This document shows, one piece after another, positions 41,315 through 49,411 of a stretch of DNA of 64,000 nt; position 1 is the stretch's first letter; each line of letters opens with the position of its first letter. The position numbers and the translations under genes were made by a program. The notes below the pieces were generated by a model. The model saw only the letters and a list, made by a program, of their open reading frames with translations. It searched no databases and was not told the DNA's origin. Location of the stretch: NCBI GenBank assembly GCA_045222795.1, contig JBGUZF010000075.1, positions 1 through 64,000 on the forward strand, written 5' to 3'. Source of the DNA: Colimorpha sp045222795 (GTDB taxonomy: Bacteria; Bacteroidota; Bacteroidia; Bacteroidales; P3).

Positions 41315-42427
41315 TCAGAAAGTGGCCTCCAGGTCGCGCTGATTAATAAAGATGTTGTTGCGGGGGGTGTTGTGGTTTGCCCCCAACGAGACACGCTGGC
41401 GCGGCCTGGAGCCCACTTGAACCCAATAAATATCTATATCCATGCGATTGTATAGATTGTCCTTGCGGAGCGCGATCGAGCATCGGCCATTGCACTGGGC
41501 GGTAGCCACAAGGCGGCCCTGGGTATCGTAGACGTCAACGGTCTCATCGTCGGCACCCTCGACCACAATGGTGTTGCCGTTGACGATAATGGTCACCTCT
41601 GGTAAGGTCTCGTGCTGTGGCTCGCAAGGGTCGACGACATGCTCGAAGCCATCCCACTGCGGTGCATGGCGGTAGGCTGCGGCGGTGCCGCAAGGCACTA
41701 CGAGGCGCACCTCGTCGGCCATGCCGAAGAAGCACCATTCGCCCGCCACAACAGGCGGCTCGGCGGCGAGGAGCACCAGAGTGTCGATACCCGAGCAGAG
41801 GCTGAAAGCATCCTTGCCTACTGCGTTCAGTGTGGAGGGCAAAGTAACGCTGTGCACCGACGTGAGCGAGAAGAAGGCACTGTCGGCCAATGCCGCGACA
41901 GCGTAGTTGCGGCCACCGTGTTTCACAGCCTCGGGCACAGTAACACTTGCCGCTGCGGCAATGTAAGCTACAGCCACGCTGTTGTCGTCGGGCAAGAGAA
42001 AGCAGGCGAGGGTGTCGGCCATCGAAGTAACCCAAAGAAAGTTATAGCGTGGCAACGGCGACACATGCTCGGCTTCGGCGACTGGTTCGGGGTCAGGCTT
42101 AGCAACGACAACCGGCGGTTCGGGAATGGCGGAAACAGTGTCTGGCACGGGTTCAGTCTCGGGCTGCGGTACTGCAACAGAGGTATGGGTGTGGATGGTG
42201 TCGACAGGGTCCACCGTTGGGAACACCAAGCGGTGAAGGCTGGGAACAATTGTTATTGCAAATGCTGCGATACTGCCAAACAGGAGCAACACCACGCTGG
42301 TGCGCCTTATTGCCTGACGGCGGCGAGTGCGGCGAGTGCACCACTGGTCGAAGCCCTCGGTCATGGTTTCGCGGATGTCGGCCTCCTCGAGGAGTTCTAT
42401 CAAGCGGTTTCTATCATTGTTTTCCAT
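41315..42427 (-). CDS. Membrane protein with BspA-like leucine-rich repeats; sigma partner
   Basis: A 370-residue single-pass protein. A cytoplasmic N-terminus of about 45 residues (NRLIELLEEADIRETMTEGFDQW) precedes a transmembrane span (TSVVLLLFGSIAAFAITIVP), a Pro/Glu/Val linker, a BspA-type LRR_5 region (AVAALADSAFFSLTSVHSVTLPSTLNAVGKDAFSLCSG, about 190-270) and a C-terminal beta domain (VTIIVNGNTIVVEGADDETVDVYDTQGRLVAT). It is encoded right after an ECF sigma gene with a 14-bp overlap, so it is probably an anti-sigma factor or membrane sensor. The same layout is fused to the sigma factor in the 39036-40019 gene. Start MENNDRNRL at 42427. Confidence 0.75.
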   Translation of the reverse strand: MENNDRNRLIELLEEADIRETMTEGFDQWCTRRTRRRQAIRRTSVVLLLFGSIAAFAITIVPSLHRLVFPTVDPVDTIHTHTSVAVPQPETEPVPDTVSAIPEPPVVVAKPDPEPVAEAEHVSPLPRYNFLWVTSMADTLACFLLPDDNSVAVAYIAAAASVTVPEAVKHGGRNYAVAALADSAFFSLTSVHSVTLPSTLNAVGKDAFSLCSGIDTLVLLAAEPPVVAGEWCFFGMADEVRLVVPCGTAAAYRHAPQWDGFEHVVDPCEPQHETLPEVTIIVNGNTIVVEGADDETVDVYDTQGRLVATAQCNGRCSIALRKDNLYNRMDIDIYWVQVGSRPRQRVSLGANHNTPRNNIFINQRDLEATF

Positions 42428-42896
42428 ATTGTTCCTCCTTGAGTTTTGTGATGATGCGGTGCAGGCGCTGATAGACGCTGTCGCGGCTGATACCAAGGGT
42501 CTCGGCTATCTCAGCGGCGCTATAGCCTTCAACGCGCATGCGCACAAGGGTACGGTCATCGGGCGGAAGGATGCCCACAAGGTCGTCGAGATTGGTGTTA
42601 CCGTCTGACGCAGGCAGGGTGTTGGAAAGCTCGACGTCGATGGGCTGTGTGGGCACATGGTGGCGACGGTGCAGGTGGTCGAGCACGGTTCGTGCATGCC
42701 AGAAGACCCAGGCACGCTCTTCGAGCAGGGAGGCCCCTTGGCGCAGGTCACCGTAGTGTTCCCACAACGACAGCGACACCTCCTGCACCAGGTCGAGACA
42801 TGCATCGCGGTTGCCGCAAGCACGGCGCATGCACATACGCCAAACCAGCGGACGATGGCGGCGCAGCATATCGGTGTATGACGCTTCGCGGTTCAT
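42414..42896 (-). CDS. ECF-type RNA polymerase sigma factor
   Basis: A 160-residue sigma-70 family ECF factor. Region 2 (LVQEVSLSLWEHYGDLRQ) and region 4 (LPPDDRTLVRMRVEGYSAAEIAETLGISRDSVYQRLHRIITKLKEE) are both present. The first 60 residues align with the sigma fusion gene (M[N/D]RxxxYTxxLRRHRxxVWRMC). The gene ends inside the start of the LRR membrane protein (14-bp overlap), which implies translational coupling. It is preceded by the shared motif (copy 2), compatible with autoregulation. Confidence 0.88.
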   Translation of the reverse strand: MNREASYTDMLRRHRPLVWRMCMRRACGNRDACLDLVQEVSLSLWEHYGDLRQGASLLEERAWVFWHARTVLDHLHRRHHVPTQPIDVELSNTLPASDGNTNLDDLVGILPPDDRTLVRMRVEGYSAAEIAETLGISRDSVYQRLHRIITKLKEEQYGKQ

Positions 42897-42901
42897 TTAT
42901 A

Positions 42902-42934
42902 AATATAATACCCACCCTTCTCCAAAAATCTGAC
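42902..42934 (-). promoter_or_regulatory. Shared sigma-locus motif, copy 2
   Basis: On the minus strand GTCAGATTTT (42925-42934), 14 bp, TATTATATT (42902-42910), ending 5 bp before the sigma ATG. If it is a promoter, the mRNA would be nearly leaderless. Confidence 0.7.
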
Positions 42935-42977
42935 ATTGGAGTACAAATATTTTTCAAAAAAGGACTGTGTATCTCTG

Positions 42978-44093
42978 TTACAGGGCTTTGCCGAAGACGG
43001 CGCGCTGCATGAGAGGCTTGGTGTTGTACTGTGTCTCCCAGATTTTGACTGCTTCGTTGCCGATAATCTGAGGGTTGGTGTAGGCGGTGTGGACGCCGTG
43101 CTTGATGGCGGCCTCGTTCATGTCGCAGTAGTAGATACTGTGGACGCCGCGCTTCTGCCAGTCGGGCAGGACACCGTTGAGGAGGAGGTCGATGGTGTCG
43201 AAGTGCTTGAGGTCGTGCAGGATGTGGTACCAGCCGAAGGGGAAGAGCTTGCCGTTGGCTTTCTTATAGGCCTTGGTGAGGTCGGGGATGGAGAGGCCGA
43301 AGGCGACGAGCTTATCGTTCTCGTCGACGACGAACTGGACGAAGTCCATATTCACGAAGGGGAAGTATTCGTCGATATATACGCCAATCTCCTTCTCGGT
43401 CATGGGCACGAAGTCGTAGAGGTCCTTGAAGGAGTCGTTGATGGCGTGGAAGAACTGCCAGGCGTAGGGGATGAGTTCCTTGCGGTGCTTGACTTTGACG
43501 AGCTTGAGGTGGTACTTCTCCATGATGAGCTTGTTGAGTCGGCCCACCTTGTCGGGCACGGGCTGGTTGGCCTGCATGGAGTACTGCTGCCAGCGGCATT
43601 TTATCTCGTAGCCGGCGCGCTCGATGAAACGCACGTAGTATTCGGGGTTGTAGAGGGTGGAGGTGTTCTGGCGTGCGTCGAAGTTGTCGATGGCCCAACA
43701 TTCCTTGTCCATATCGGTGAAGCCGAAGGGACCCTCTATCTCTTCCATACCGTTACGCTTGCCGTATTCTATCACCTTGTCGAGCAGGGCGGTGAAGACG
43801 TCGTAGTCCTCGATGAAGTCGAACCATCCGAAGCGGACGGCCTTCTTATTCCAGTGCTCGTTGACGGTGCGGTTGATAATGGCTGCCACGCGGCCCACCA
43901 CCTTGCCGTCGCGCCAGGCGAGGTAGAGCTCGCGCGAGCAGTGCTCCAGCGAGGGGTTCTTCTCGGTGAGGAGGTTGATCTCGTCGAAGTCGAGCGCCGG
44001 GATGTAGGAAGGGACATCCTTGAAGAGCTTGTTGGGAAAAGCGATAAACTTGCGAAGGTCGCGGCGGCTGGTAACGGTACGAATTTCAATCAT
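42978..44093 (-). CDS. GNAT-like acyltransferase next to spt
   Basis: A 371-residue protein with two GNAT-like halves. The N-terminus MIEIRTVTSRRDLRKFIAFPNKLFKDVPSYIPALDFDE, followed by HCSRELYLAWRDGKVVGRVAAIIN and EGPFGFTDMDKECW, is typical of a Bacteroidota GNAT family with no proven substrate. It follows the serine palmitoyltransferase gene on the same strand with a 112-bp hairpin-containing gap. Bacterial ceramide synthases described in Caulobacter are GNAT-related, so a sphinganine N-acyltransferase role is a reasonable hypothesis; it is not shown by sequence. Annotation as N-acetyltransferase is the safe level. Confidence 0.75.
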   Translation of the reverse strand: MIEIRTVTSRRDLRKFIAFPNKLFKDVPSYIPALDFDEINLLTEKNPSLEHCSRELYLAWRDGKVVGRVAAIINRTVNEHWNKKAVRFGWFDFIEDYDVFTALLDKVIEYGKRNGMEEIEGPFGFTDMDKECWAIDNFDARQNTSTLYNPEYYVRFIERAGYEIKCRWQQYSMQANQPVPDKVGRLNKLIMEKYHLKLVKVKHRKELIPYAWQFFHAINDSFKDLYDFVPMTEKEIGVYIDEYFPFVNMDFVQFVVDENDKLVAFGLSIPDLTKAYKKANGKLFPFGWYHILHDLKHFDTIDLLLNGVLPDWQKRGVHSIYYCDMNEAAIKHGVHTAYTNPQIIGNEAVKIWETQYNTKPLMQRAVFGKAL

Positions 44094-44102
44094 AACAACT
44101 GT

Positions 44103-44199
44103 TAGTATTAAGTTTTAAGCTGTAAGTTTTAAGTGAATATTAAGTTTTAAGTGGATACGGGTCGATGCCGCAGGCACTTAAAACTTACAGCTTACAGCT
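44103..44199. repeat. Heptanucleotide arms forming a hairpin between spt and GNAT
   Basis: AAGCTGTAAGTTTTAAGTG (44117-44135) and its exact reverse complement (44175-44193) lie around a 39-nt centre. The arms are themselves made of 7-nt units (TTAAGTT, TTAAGCT, GTAAGTT; CTTACAG, CTTACAG, CTCACAA). It could attenuate read-through from spt into the GNAT gene. Confidence 0.8.
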
Positions 44200-44205
44200 C
44201 ACAAC

Positions 44206-45396
44206 TTACAATACCTCTTGCTTTTTGAAGGCTTTGTAGATCTTCTCCACTCCTATGTCGATTTGCTCGTGGGTGTGCGTGGCCATGAGGGCGAAGCGGA
44301 TGAGCGTCTCGTTGCTGGGCACGGCGGGCGAGATGACGGGGGTGACGAACACGCCGTCGACCAAGAGGTCGTGGGTGATGGTGAAAGTCTTGACGTTGTC
44401 GCGTATGAAGAGCGGGATGATAGGCGTTGAGGTGTTGCCTATCTCGAAGCCGAGGTCCTTGAAGGCCTTGAAGGCGTAGCGCTGGTTGTCCCACAGTTTG
44501 GCGTTGCGTTCGGGCTCGCTGCGCATGATGTGCAGTGCTTCGAGCACCGAGGCGGTGCTGGCGGGGGTGATGCTGGCGGTGAAGATATAAGGACGCACGC
44601 TGTGCTTCATCCAGTTGATGGTGTCCTTGTCGGCGGCGATGAAGCCACCCACGGAGGCGAGGCTCTTGCTGAAGGTACCCATGACGAGGTCGACATTGGG
44701 CAGCATGTTGTAGTGGTCGCAGGTGCCGCGTCCTTCGCGTCCGAAGACGCCAAGACCGTGGGCTTCGTCGACCATCAGCGTGGCGCCGTATTTATTGCAC
44801 ATGTCGACCATCTGGTCGACATGTGCCACGTCGCCTTCCATCGAGAAGACGCCGTCGGTGACCACCAGCTTGGATGCCTCGACGGGCACCTTGGAGAGGA
44901 CGCGCTCGAGGTCGGCCATATCGTTGTGCTTGTACTTCTGCGTGGTGGCGATGGTGATGAGGCGGCCTTCCATGATGCTGGCGTGGACGCGCTCGTCGTA
45001 GAACAGATAATCGCCGCGGCTGCAGATGTTGGGGATGACGCCGCTGTTGGCCAGGAAGCCTGCCGAGAAGAGCATCACGCCGTCCTTGCCGAGGAATTCG
45101 GCCAGTTCGTCCTGCAGTTGAATGTGTATATCGAGCGTGCCGTTGAGGAAGGGAGAGCCTGCGCAGCCAGTGCCGTACTTGTCGATGGCGCGCTTGGCGG
45201 CCTCTTTCAGGCGCGGGTCGTTGGTGAGACCGAGGTAGCTGTTGCTACCGAACATCAGGACGGGATGGTCGTAGCCGGTGACGTATACTTCGGTGTTCTG
45301 CGGGCTGCAGATGGGGGTGAAGTAAGGATAAATACCCAGGGCTCTCATCTCCTGGGGGTAGGTGTATTGTGCTAACTTTTGCCTTAGCGGTTTCAT
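44206..45396 (-). CDS. spt: Serine palmitoyltransferase (alpha-oxoamine synthase family)
   Basis: A 396-residue PLP enzyme of the alpha-oxoamine synthase group. GSNSYLGLTNDPRLKEAAK, GTGCAGSPFLNGTLDIH, VVTDGVFSMEGDVA, VDEAHGLGVFGREGRG and the PLP-lysine region MGTFSKSLASVGGFI are present. The sequence and opening (LAQYTYPQEMRALGIYPYF) match the Bacteroidota serine palmitoyltransferase rather than biotin BioF or Kbl. It condenses serine with an acyl-CoA/ACP to 3-ketosphinganine, the first step of sphingolipid synthesis in this group. A near-consensus -7 element lies at 45423-45430. Confidence 0.88.
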   Translation of the reverse strand: MKPLRQKLAQYTYPQEMRALGIYPYFTPICSPQNTEVYVTGYDHPVLMFGSNSYLGLTNDPRLKEAAKRAIDKYGTGCAGSPFLNGTLDIHIQLQDELAEFLGKDGVMLFSAGFLANSGVIPNICSRGDYLFYDERVHASIMEGRLITIATTQKYKHNDMADLERVLSKVPVEASKLVVTDGVFSMEGDVAHVDQMVDMCNKYGATLMVDEAHGLGVFGREGRGTCDHYNMLPNVDLVMGTFSKSLASVGGFIAADKDTINWMKHSVRPYIFTASITPASTASVLEALHIMRSEPERNAKLWDNQRYAFKAFKDLGFEIGNTSTPIIPLFIRDNVKTFTITHDLLVDGVFVTPVISPAVPSNETLIRFALMATHTHEQIDIGVEKIYKAFKKQEVL

Positions 45397-45456
45397 ACTA
45401 TCTACTTATTAATTTTAAAGTGCAAAGAAACGAAAAATTTCCGAAACTGGGACAAT

Positions 45457-46209
45457 TTAAAATGTTAAAAGTGAGTACAGGCTTTCCGTCAGACGACTTG
45501 CTCCTATTCTAAAGGTCTGATTGTTAATATACTTATCGCCGACTATTTTTTTAGCCAATTCGGCGTAGGCGAGAGCTTCTTCGGGCGTTCTGATGCCTCC
45601 TGCGGCCTTAAAACCGACCCTCTTTTTGTTAAATTTAACGTTTTCGTTAACGACATTTAACATCACTTCGGCAGCCTCAGGGGTGGCTCCGGTGGGTATC
45701 TTGCCTGTGGAAGTCTTGATGAAGTCGGCTCCTGCGTCGATGGCGCGCTGTGCTGCACGGCGGATGAGGAGAGGGGAGAGCTCTCCTGTTTCAAGGATAA
45801 CCTTCAGGGTGCGACCGTTGCAGGCATCTTTCATCTGTACAACTTCTCGCGATACTTCGTCATAGTCGCCGGCCAGCAGCAGGCCGCGGTTGATGACAAT
45901 ATCCACCTCGTCGGCACCGTCGTCTACCACGCGGCGCACCTCGGCGACACGCAGGTCGAGCGGCAACTGGCCGTGAGGGAAGGCACCTGCCACCGAGGCC
46001 ACCTTGATGCCGCTGCCTTGCAGTGTACGCTTGGCAAGGGCGACAAACATAGGATAGACACACACGGCGGCCACTGTGGTGCCGTCGGTGAGGCGCATCT
46101 CTTTGGTGCGGCGGCAGAACGCCTCTACCGTGCGGGCGTTGTCGGTAGCGTTAAGTGTGGTGTTGTCGATACACGAGAACACCCGTCGGGCAAGGTTCTT
46201 GTCGATCAT
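45457..46209 (-). CDS. deoC: Deoxyribose-phosphate aldolase
   Basis: A 250-residue class I aldolase that splits 2-deoxyribose 5-phosphate to glyceraldehyde 3-phosphate and acetaldehyde. ADFIKTSTGKIPTGATPEAAEVM holds the Schiff-base lysine, and the C-terminal GFKAAGGIRTPEEALAY segment the second lysine; EVDIVINRGLLLAGDYD is also typical. It overlaps rpiB by 4 bp (ATGA), forming a pentose-phosphate salvage operon with the pair expressed from the promoter at 46681. Confidence 0.95.
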   Translation of the reverse strand: MIDKNLARRVFSCIDNTTLNATDNARTVEAFCRRTKEMRLTDGTTVAAVCVYPMFVALAKRTLQGSGIKVASVAGAFPHGQLPLDLRVAEVRRVVDDGADEVDIVINRGLLLAGDYDEVSREVVQMKDACNGRTLKVILETGELSPLLIRRAAQRAIDAGADFIKTSTGKIPTGATPEAAEVMLNVVNENVKFNKKRVGFKAAGGIRTPEEALAYAELAKKIVGDKYINNQTFRIGASRLTESLYSLLTF

Positions 46210-46646
46210 AGCAGCTGTCTTATCTTCTCGACACGGCGCTGGTGGCGGCCACCTTCGAAGGGAGTGTCGAGGTATTCGTCGACAATCTGCAGGGCTGTCT
46301 CCTCACTGATGAAGCGAGCAGGCATGGAGATGCAGTTGCAGTCGTTGTGCTGACGGCCGAGGTGGGCAATCTCGGGTGTCCAGCAGAGGGCGCAGCGCAC
46401 GTTGGGGTACTTGTTGACAGTCATCTGCACACCGTTGCCGCTGCCGCAAATAACGATGCCGCGCTTGTACTCACCCTTGTTGAGAGCCGATCCCACCTGA
46501 TGGGCGAAGTCGGGATAGTCGCAGCTGTCGGTGCTGTTGGTGCCGCAGTCCTTTACCTCGAAGCCGCGCTGGCGCAGGTGGTCGATGACTTTAAGCTTCA
46601 GTTCATAGCCGGCATGATCGCAGGCGATGGGTATGATTTCCTTCAT
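46206..46646 (-). CDS. rpiB: Ribose-5-phosphate isomerase B
   Basis: A 146-residue RpiB/LacAB family isomerase. ACDHAGYELKLKVIDHL, DCGTNSTDSCDYPDFA and GIVICGSGNGVQMTVNK are the family motifs; the catalytic Cys of GSGNG-type loops is in ICGSG. The region around HNDCNCISMPAR matches the HNDANVLSMPAR-type segment of RpiB. It interconverts ribose 5-phosphate and ribulose 5-phosphate. It is the first gene of the rpiB-deoC operon. Confidence 0.94.
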   Translation of the reverse strand: MKEIIPIACDHAGYELKLKVIDHLRQRGFEVKDCGTNSTDSCDYPDFAHQVGSALNKGEYKRGIVICGSGNGVQMTVNKYPNVRCALCWTPEIAHLGRQHNDCNCISMPARFISEETALQIVDEYLDTPFEGGRHQRRVEKIRQLL

Positions 46647-46680
46647 TATTGTTTATATTATTTATTTTACTTTCTGATTG

Positions 46681-46711
46681 CAAAGGTACAACAAAAGAAT
46701 CATACGGCAAA
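46681..46711 (-). promoter_or_regulatory. rpiB-deoC promoter
   Basis: TACCTTTG (46681-46688) preceded by TTTG (46708-46711) with 19 bp between, on the minus strand. It matches the Bacteroidota consensus, 35 bp before the ATG. Confidence 0.8.
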
Positions 46712-47098
46712 ACTATCTTTTCAACATAACAGTGCTAACACTGTTGTTAATTGTTGTCAGTAGCGATGTTGAAAAAATATCGGTGTTGAAAAACAATGAT
46801 TTTTTCATGACGATTTCAACAAATATACCATTTGTAACTTCACTTTTTGACGATAAACATTTACCTGTTATATCACTTTTCACAATAATGTTGATAAGAC
46901 TAGAAGATACTAATAATCTTCATTTTTAGATGTTGACATCGGTGTTAATTGGTGTGTATAGAAACTAGCATATATCTATACTCTGCGTAATTATCAACAG
47001 AATTGACAAGCATAAAAAGAAAAAGAAAAAATTAAAGAAATAAAGAATTATTTATAATTCATTGGTGGAAAAAGCAAGGGGGTGTAATATTTTTTTAT
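46712..47098. other. AT-rich gap with TGTTGA repeats: candidate replication origin
   Basis: No gene. It is an AT-rich region between divergent rpiB and nadA. TGTTGA or TCAACA occurs seven times (near 46721, 46768, 46784, 46816, 46889, 46931 and 46994). Two occurrences extend to the 9-mer TTATCAACA in opposite orientations (46889-46897 and 46991-46999), one base from the DnaA box TTATCCACA. An A-rich tract (47010-47060) follows. Gene orientation changes here from mostly minus to almost all plus, and a perfect parS lies at 49931. Confidence 0.5.
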
Positions 47099-47106
47099 TA
47101 TCTTTG
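47099..47106 (+). promoter_or_regulatory. nadA promoter -7 element
   Basis: TATCTTTG, 28 bp before the ATG at 47135. It also favours that ATG over the TTG at 47129. Confidence 0.68.
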
Positions 47107-47134
47107 CATTTCCAAATACAAAGAACAATTGGCT

Positions 47135-48082
47135 ATGACCGACAATGAATTGAAGCAGGAGATACTGCGCCTGAAAAAGGAAAAAAATGCTGTTATTCTT
47201 GGACACTATTATCAGCGCCACGAGATACAGGAACTGTCAGACTATGTAGGCGACAGTTTGGCATTGGCACAAAAAGCACAGGAGGCCACTGCCGATATCA
47301 TTGTTTTTTGCGGTGTTCATTTCATGGCCGAGACAGCCAAGATACTCAATCCACAATGTAAGGTTCTGCTACCTGATATGGAGGCCAGCTGTTCTTTGGC
47401 GGAAAGTTGCAAAGCTGAGGAGTTCTCCAAGTTCAAGGCCGAGCATCCCGACCACATGGTCATCAGTTATGTCAACTGCTCGGCGGAGATAAAGGCCCTC
47501 AGCGACCTTATTTGCACCAGCGGCAATGCCGAGAAACTTGTGCGCTCGCTCCCCGAAGACCAAAAGATAATCTTCGCTCCCGACCGCAACCTCGGCGGTT
47601 ATATCAACAGCGTCACCGGTCGCCAGATGGTGCTGTGGAACGGTGTGTGCACCGTACACGATGCCATGCAGGCCGAGGCTGTGTTGCAGCTGAAGGCCGA
47701 GTACCCCGACGCTCCTGTTATAGCGCACCCCGAGTGCAATCCCGCTCTGCTCAAAGTTGCCGATTTTATCGGTTCCACCAAGGCAATGCTTAATTATATT
47801 AAGGCCAGCAACGCCAAGAAGTTCATCGTGGCCACAGAGACAGGCATCCTCTACGAGATGAAGCGCGAGAACCCCGACAAGGAGTTCGTCACCCTGCGCG
47901 ACAACAAGAGCTGTGCCTGCGACGACTGCGCATACATGAAGCTCAACACCCTTGAAAAACTCTACCGCTGCTTGCGCGACGAGCAGCCCGAGATACTGAT
48001 GTCTGCCGAGATGATAGAGGCTGCCAAGCGTCCAATTGTGAGGATGCTTGATATGTCGAAACAGCTCGGAATAATAAAGTAA
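47135..48082 (+). CDS. nadA: Quinolinate synthase NadA
   Basis: A 315-residue NadA, an iron-sulfur enzyme condensing iminoaspartate with dihydroxyacetone phosphate to quinolinate for NAD synthesis. VILGHYYQRHEIQELSDYVGDSLAL, VFCGVHFMAETAKIL, PDMEASCSLAESC, FAPDRNLGGYI, HPECNPALL and the CACDDCAYMKLNTLEKL segment with the cluster cysteines are visible. nadB and nadC are not adjacent. The next gene starts 1 bp after its stop. Confidence 0.97.
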   Translation: MTDNELKQEILRLKKEKNAVILGHYYQRHEIQELSDYVGDSLALAQKAQEATADIIVFCGVHFMAETAKILNPQCKVLLPDMEASCSLAESCKAEEFSKFKAEHPDHMVISYVNCSAEIKALSDLICTSGNAEKLVRSLPEDQKIIFAPDRNLGGYINSVTGRQMVLWNGVCTVHDAMQAEAVLQLKAEYPDAPVIAHPECNPALLKVADFIGSTKAMLNYIKASNAKKFIVATETGILYEMKRENPDKEFVTLRDNKSCACDDCAYMKLNTLEKLYRCLRDEQPEILMSAEMIEAAKRPIVRMLDMSKQLGIIK

Positions 48083-48083
48083 T

Positions 48084-48650
48084 ATGGGCAAGCACGAGGA
48101 AATGCCGCAGGTGGAAGGTTATGTGGCCGAGAAAAGGACTATCAGCCTCCTTTGGGCCAATATCTTTTCAATAGTCCTGCTGGCTGTGCTGTTGGTGGTG
48201 GGTTTCTTCTTGATGTATCTGTTCTGGCCCTCTGTGGACATTGATTTTGGACCCAGCGGAATGTTGTTGGTATTGGTGGCGTTTGTTGTAGGCATTGTTG
48301 TCCACGAACTCATCCACGGCCTCACATGGATGCTGGCCACCCACAAGGGATTCAGCCATCTCAGTTTCGGTATCATGAAGATGTCGCCTTATTGTCATAT
48401 CGATGTACCGATGCCCAAGCGTCAATATGTGGCCGGGGCGCTTATGCCGCTGTTGCTGCTTGGTGTGCTTCCCACGGTGGTGGCGCTTGCCATAGGCAAC
48501 TATTTGTTGCTGTTGATTGGGATATTTTTCATCACTGCCGCTGCTGGCGATATAATGATTGTATGGGCTGTCCGCAAAGAAACCGCCGACACGCTGGTTT
48601 ATGACCACCCTAGTGAGGCCGGATGCTATGTTTATCACCGGGAAGGGTAG
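48084..48650 (+). CDS. DUF3267 membrane metalloprotein
   Basis: A 188-residue integral membrane protein with about four transmembrane spans and VGIVVHELIHGLTWMLA (about residues 70-86), a HExxH motif embedded in a membrane helix, as in DUF3267. The family resembles membrane-embedded zinc metalloproteases. Substrate is unknown. It directly follows nadA. The region MKMSPYCHIDVPMPKRQYVAGALMPLLLLGVLP matches the family's second conserved part. Confidence 0.8.
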   Translation: MGKHEEMPQVEGYVAEKRTISLLWANIFSIVLLAVLLVVGFFLMYLFWPSVDIDFGPSGMLLVLVAFVVGIVVHELIHGLTWMLATHKGFSHLSFGIMKMSPYCHIDVPMPKRQYVAGALMPLLLLGVLPTVVALAIGNYLLLLIGIFFITAAAGDIMIVWAVRKETADTLVYDHPSEAGCYVYHREG

Positions 48651-49334
48651 TCATCCTATCAGCCGCTCTATCTCTTTTTCTGTGGCGTTGGGAAGCAGGG
48701 TGTGGAATTTTTTCTTCAGCCTTTTGTAGCTCTCTTCGGGGCTGCGGTCGCATAGGCATGCCTCACGACCGAAGAGGCGTTCGGGTGTGTTCAGCAGTGC
48801 CCATCCCCATCCGTATTGGTTGCCGTGTTTGTCGTGCGGGTAGACGAAGTCTTCCGTCACCACGCGGCAGGCCATCTGCAGGCGCGTGACATAGTTGTCG
48901 AAACGACTGCGCATCTTGGAGCCCGTGAAGCCGCAGGCGCTGCGCAGCTCGCGTGTTATCATACTGCCGTTCACCTGAAGCACCTCGAGAATGACCCCTT
49001 CGACAGAGTCCTCATCAGGCTGTGGGTGGCGGCTGCGGCGCCAGTTGCAGAAGTCGGGCCACCATTCCATGGTGACAAAGCCCGCCTTGCCATCGAAGAA
49101 CTTGCCATAGGCGAAATGACCCTCGGTGACGATAGGACCTTTCCAGTCCCACAACGGCCAATCCCAGGTACCGTCGTCGAGCAGTTTGTAGCGGCATTCG
49201 GGGGCTATCATCTCGTCCGCCGAAAAGCCGGGAATATTGCCAGCCAGCAGCGGCAGGAAGCCCATCTGTCCGATGGCTTCCATAAGTTCGGGGCAGTCGT
49301 GAATATCGTTTTTAAGGGTCTGTTTCTTCTTCAT
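48651..49334 (-). CDS. AlkZ-related winged-helix protein
   Basis: A 227-residue soluble protein, the only minus-strand gene to the right of 46.7 kb. The centre reads GPIVTEGHFAYGKFFDGKAGFVTMEWWPDFCNWRRS, followed by ITRELRSACGFTGSKMRSRFDNYVTRLQMACRVV. This resembles the short proteins related to AlkZ/YcaQ DNA glycosylases, built from winged-helix modules. A catalytic QxQ motif of true AlkZ is not apparent, so glycosylase activity is doubtful. Start at 49334 because the next in-frame upstream codon is at 49367, where the divergent promoter for the editing protein lies. Confidence 0.6.
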   Translation of the reverse strand: MKKKQTLKNDIHDCPELMEAIGQMGFLPLLAGNIPGFSADEMIAPECRYKLLDDGTWDWPLWDWKGPIVTEGHFAYGKFFDGKAGFVTMEWWPDFCNWRRSRHPQPDEDSVEGVILEVLQVNGSMITRELRSACGFTGSKMRSRFDNYVTRLQMACRVVTEDFVYPHDKHGNQYGWGWALLNTPERLFGREACLCDRSPEESYKRLKKKFHTLLPNATEKEIERLIG

Positions 49335-49382
49335 TGCGACTGCAAAGATACGCTTTTTCTCCGACATGTGAAAATTATTTCG

Positions 49383-49390
49383 TAATTTTG
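49383..49390 (+). promoter_or_regulatory. Promoter -7 element for the tRNA-editing gene
   Basis: TAATTTTG, 21 bp before the ATG at 49412. Confidence 0.68.
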
Positions 49391-49411
49391 CATTCTGAAA
49401 CTAACAAAACT

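Noticed and set aside
42936..44105. Plus-strand open frame of 389 codons opposite the GNAT gene
   Set aside because: Val/Asp/Glu/Leu-rich shadow of the opposite gene, with no recognisable motif.
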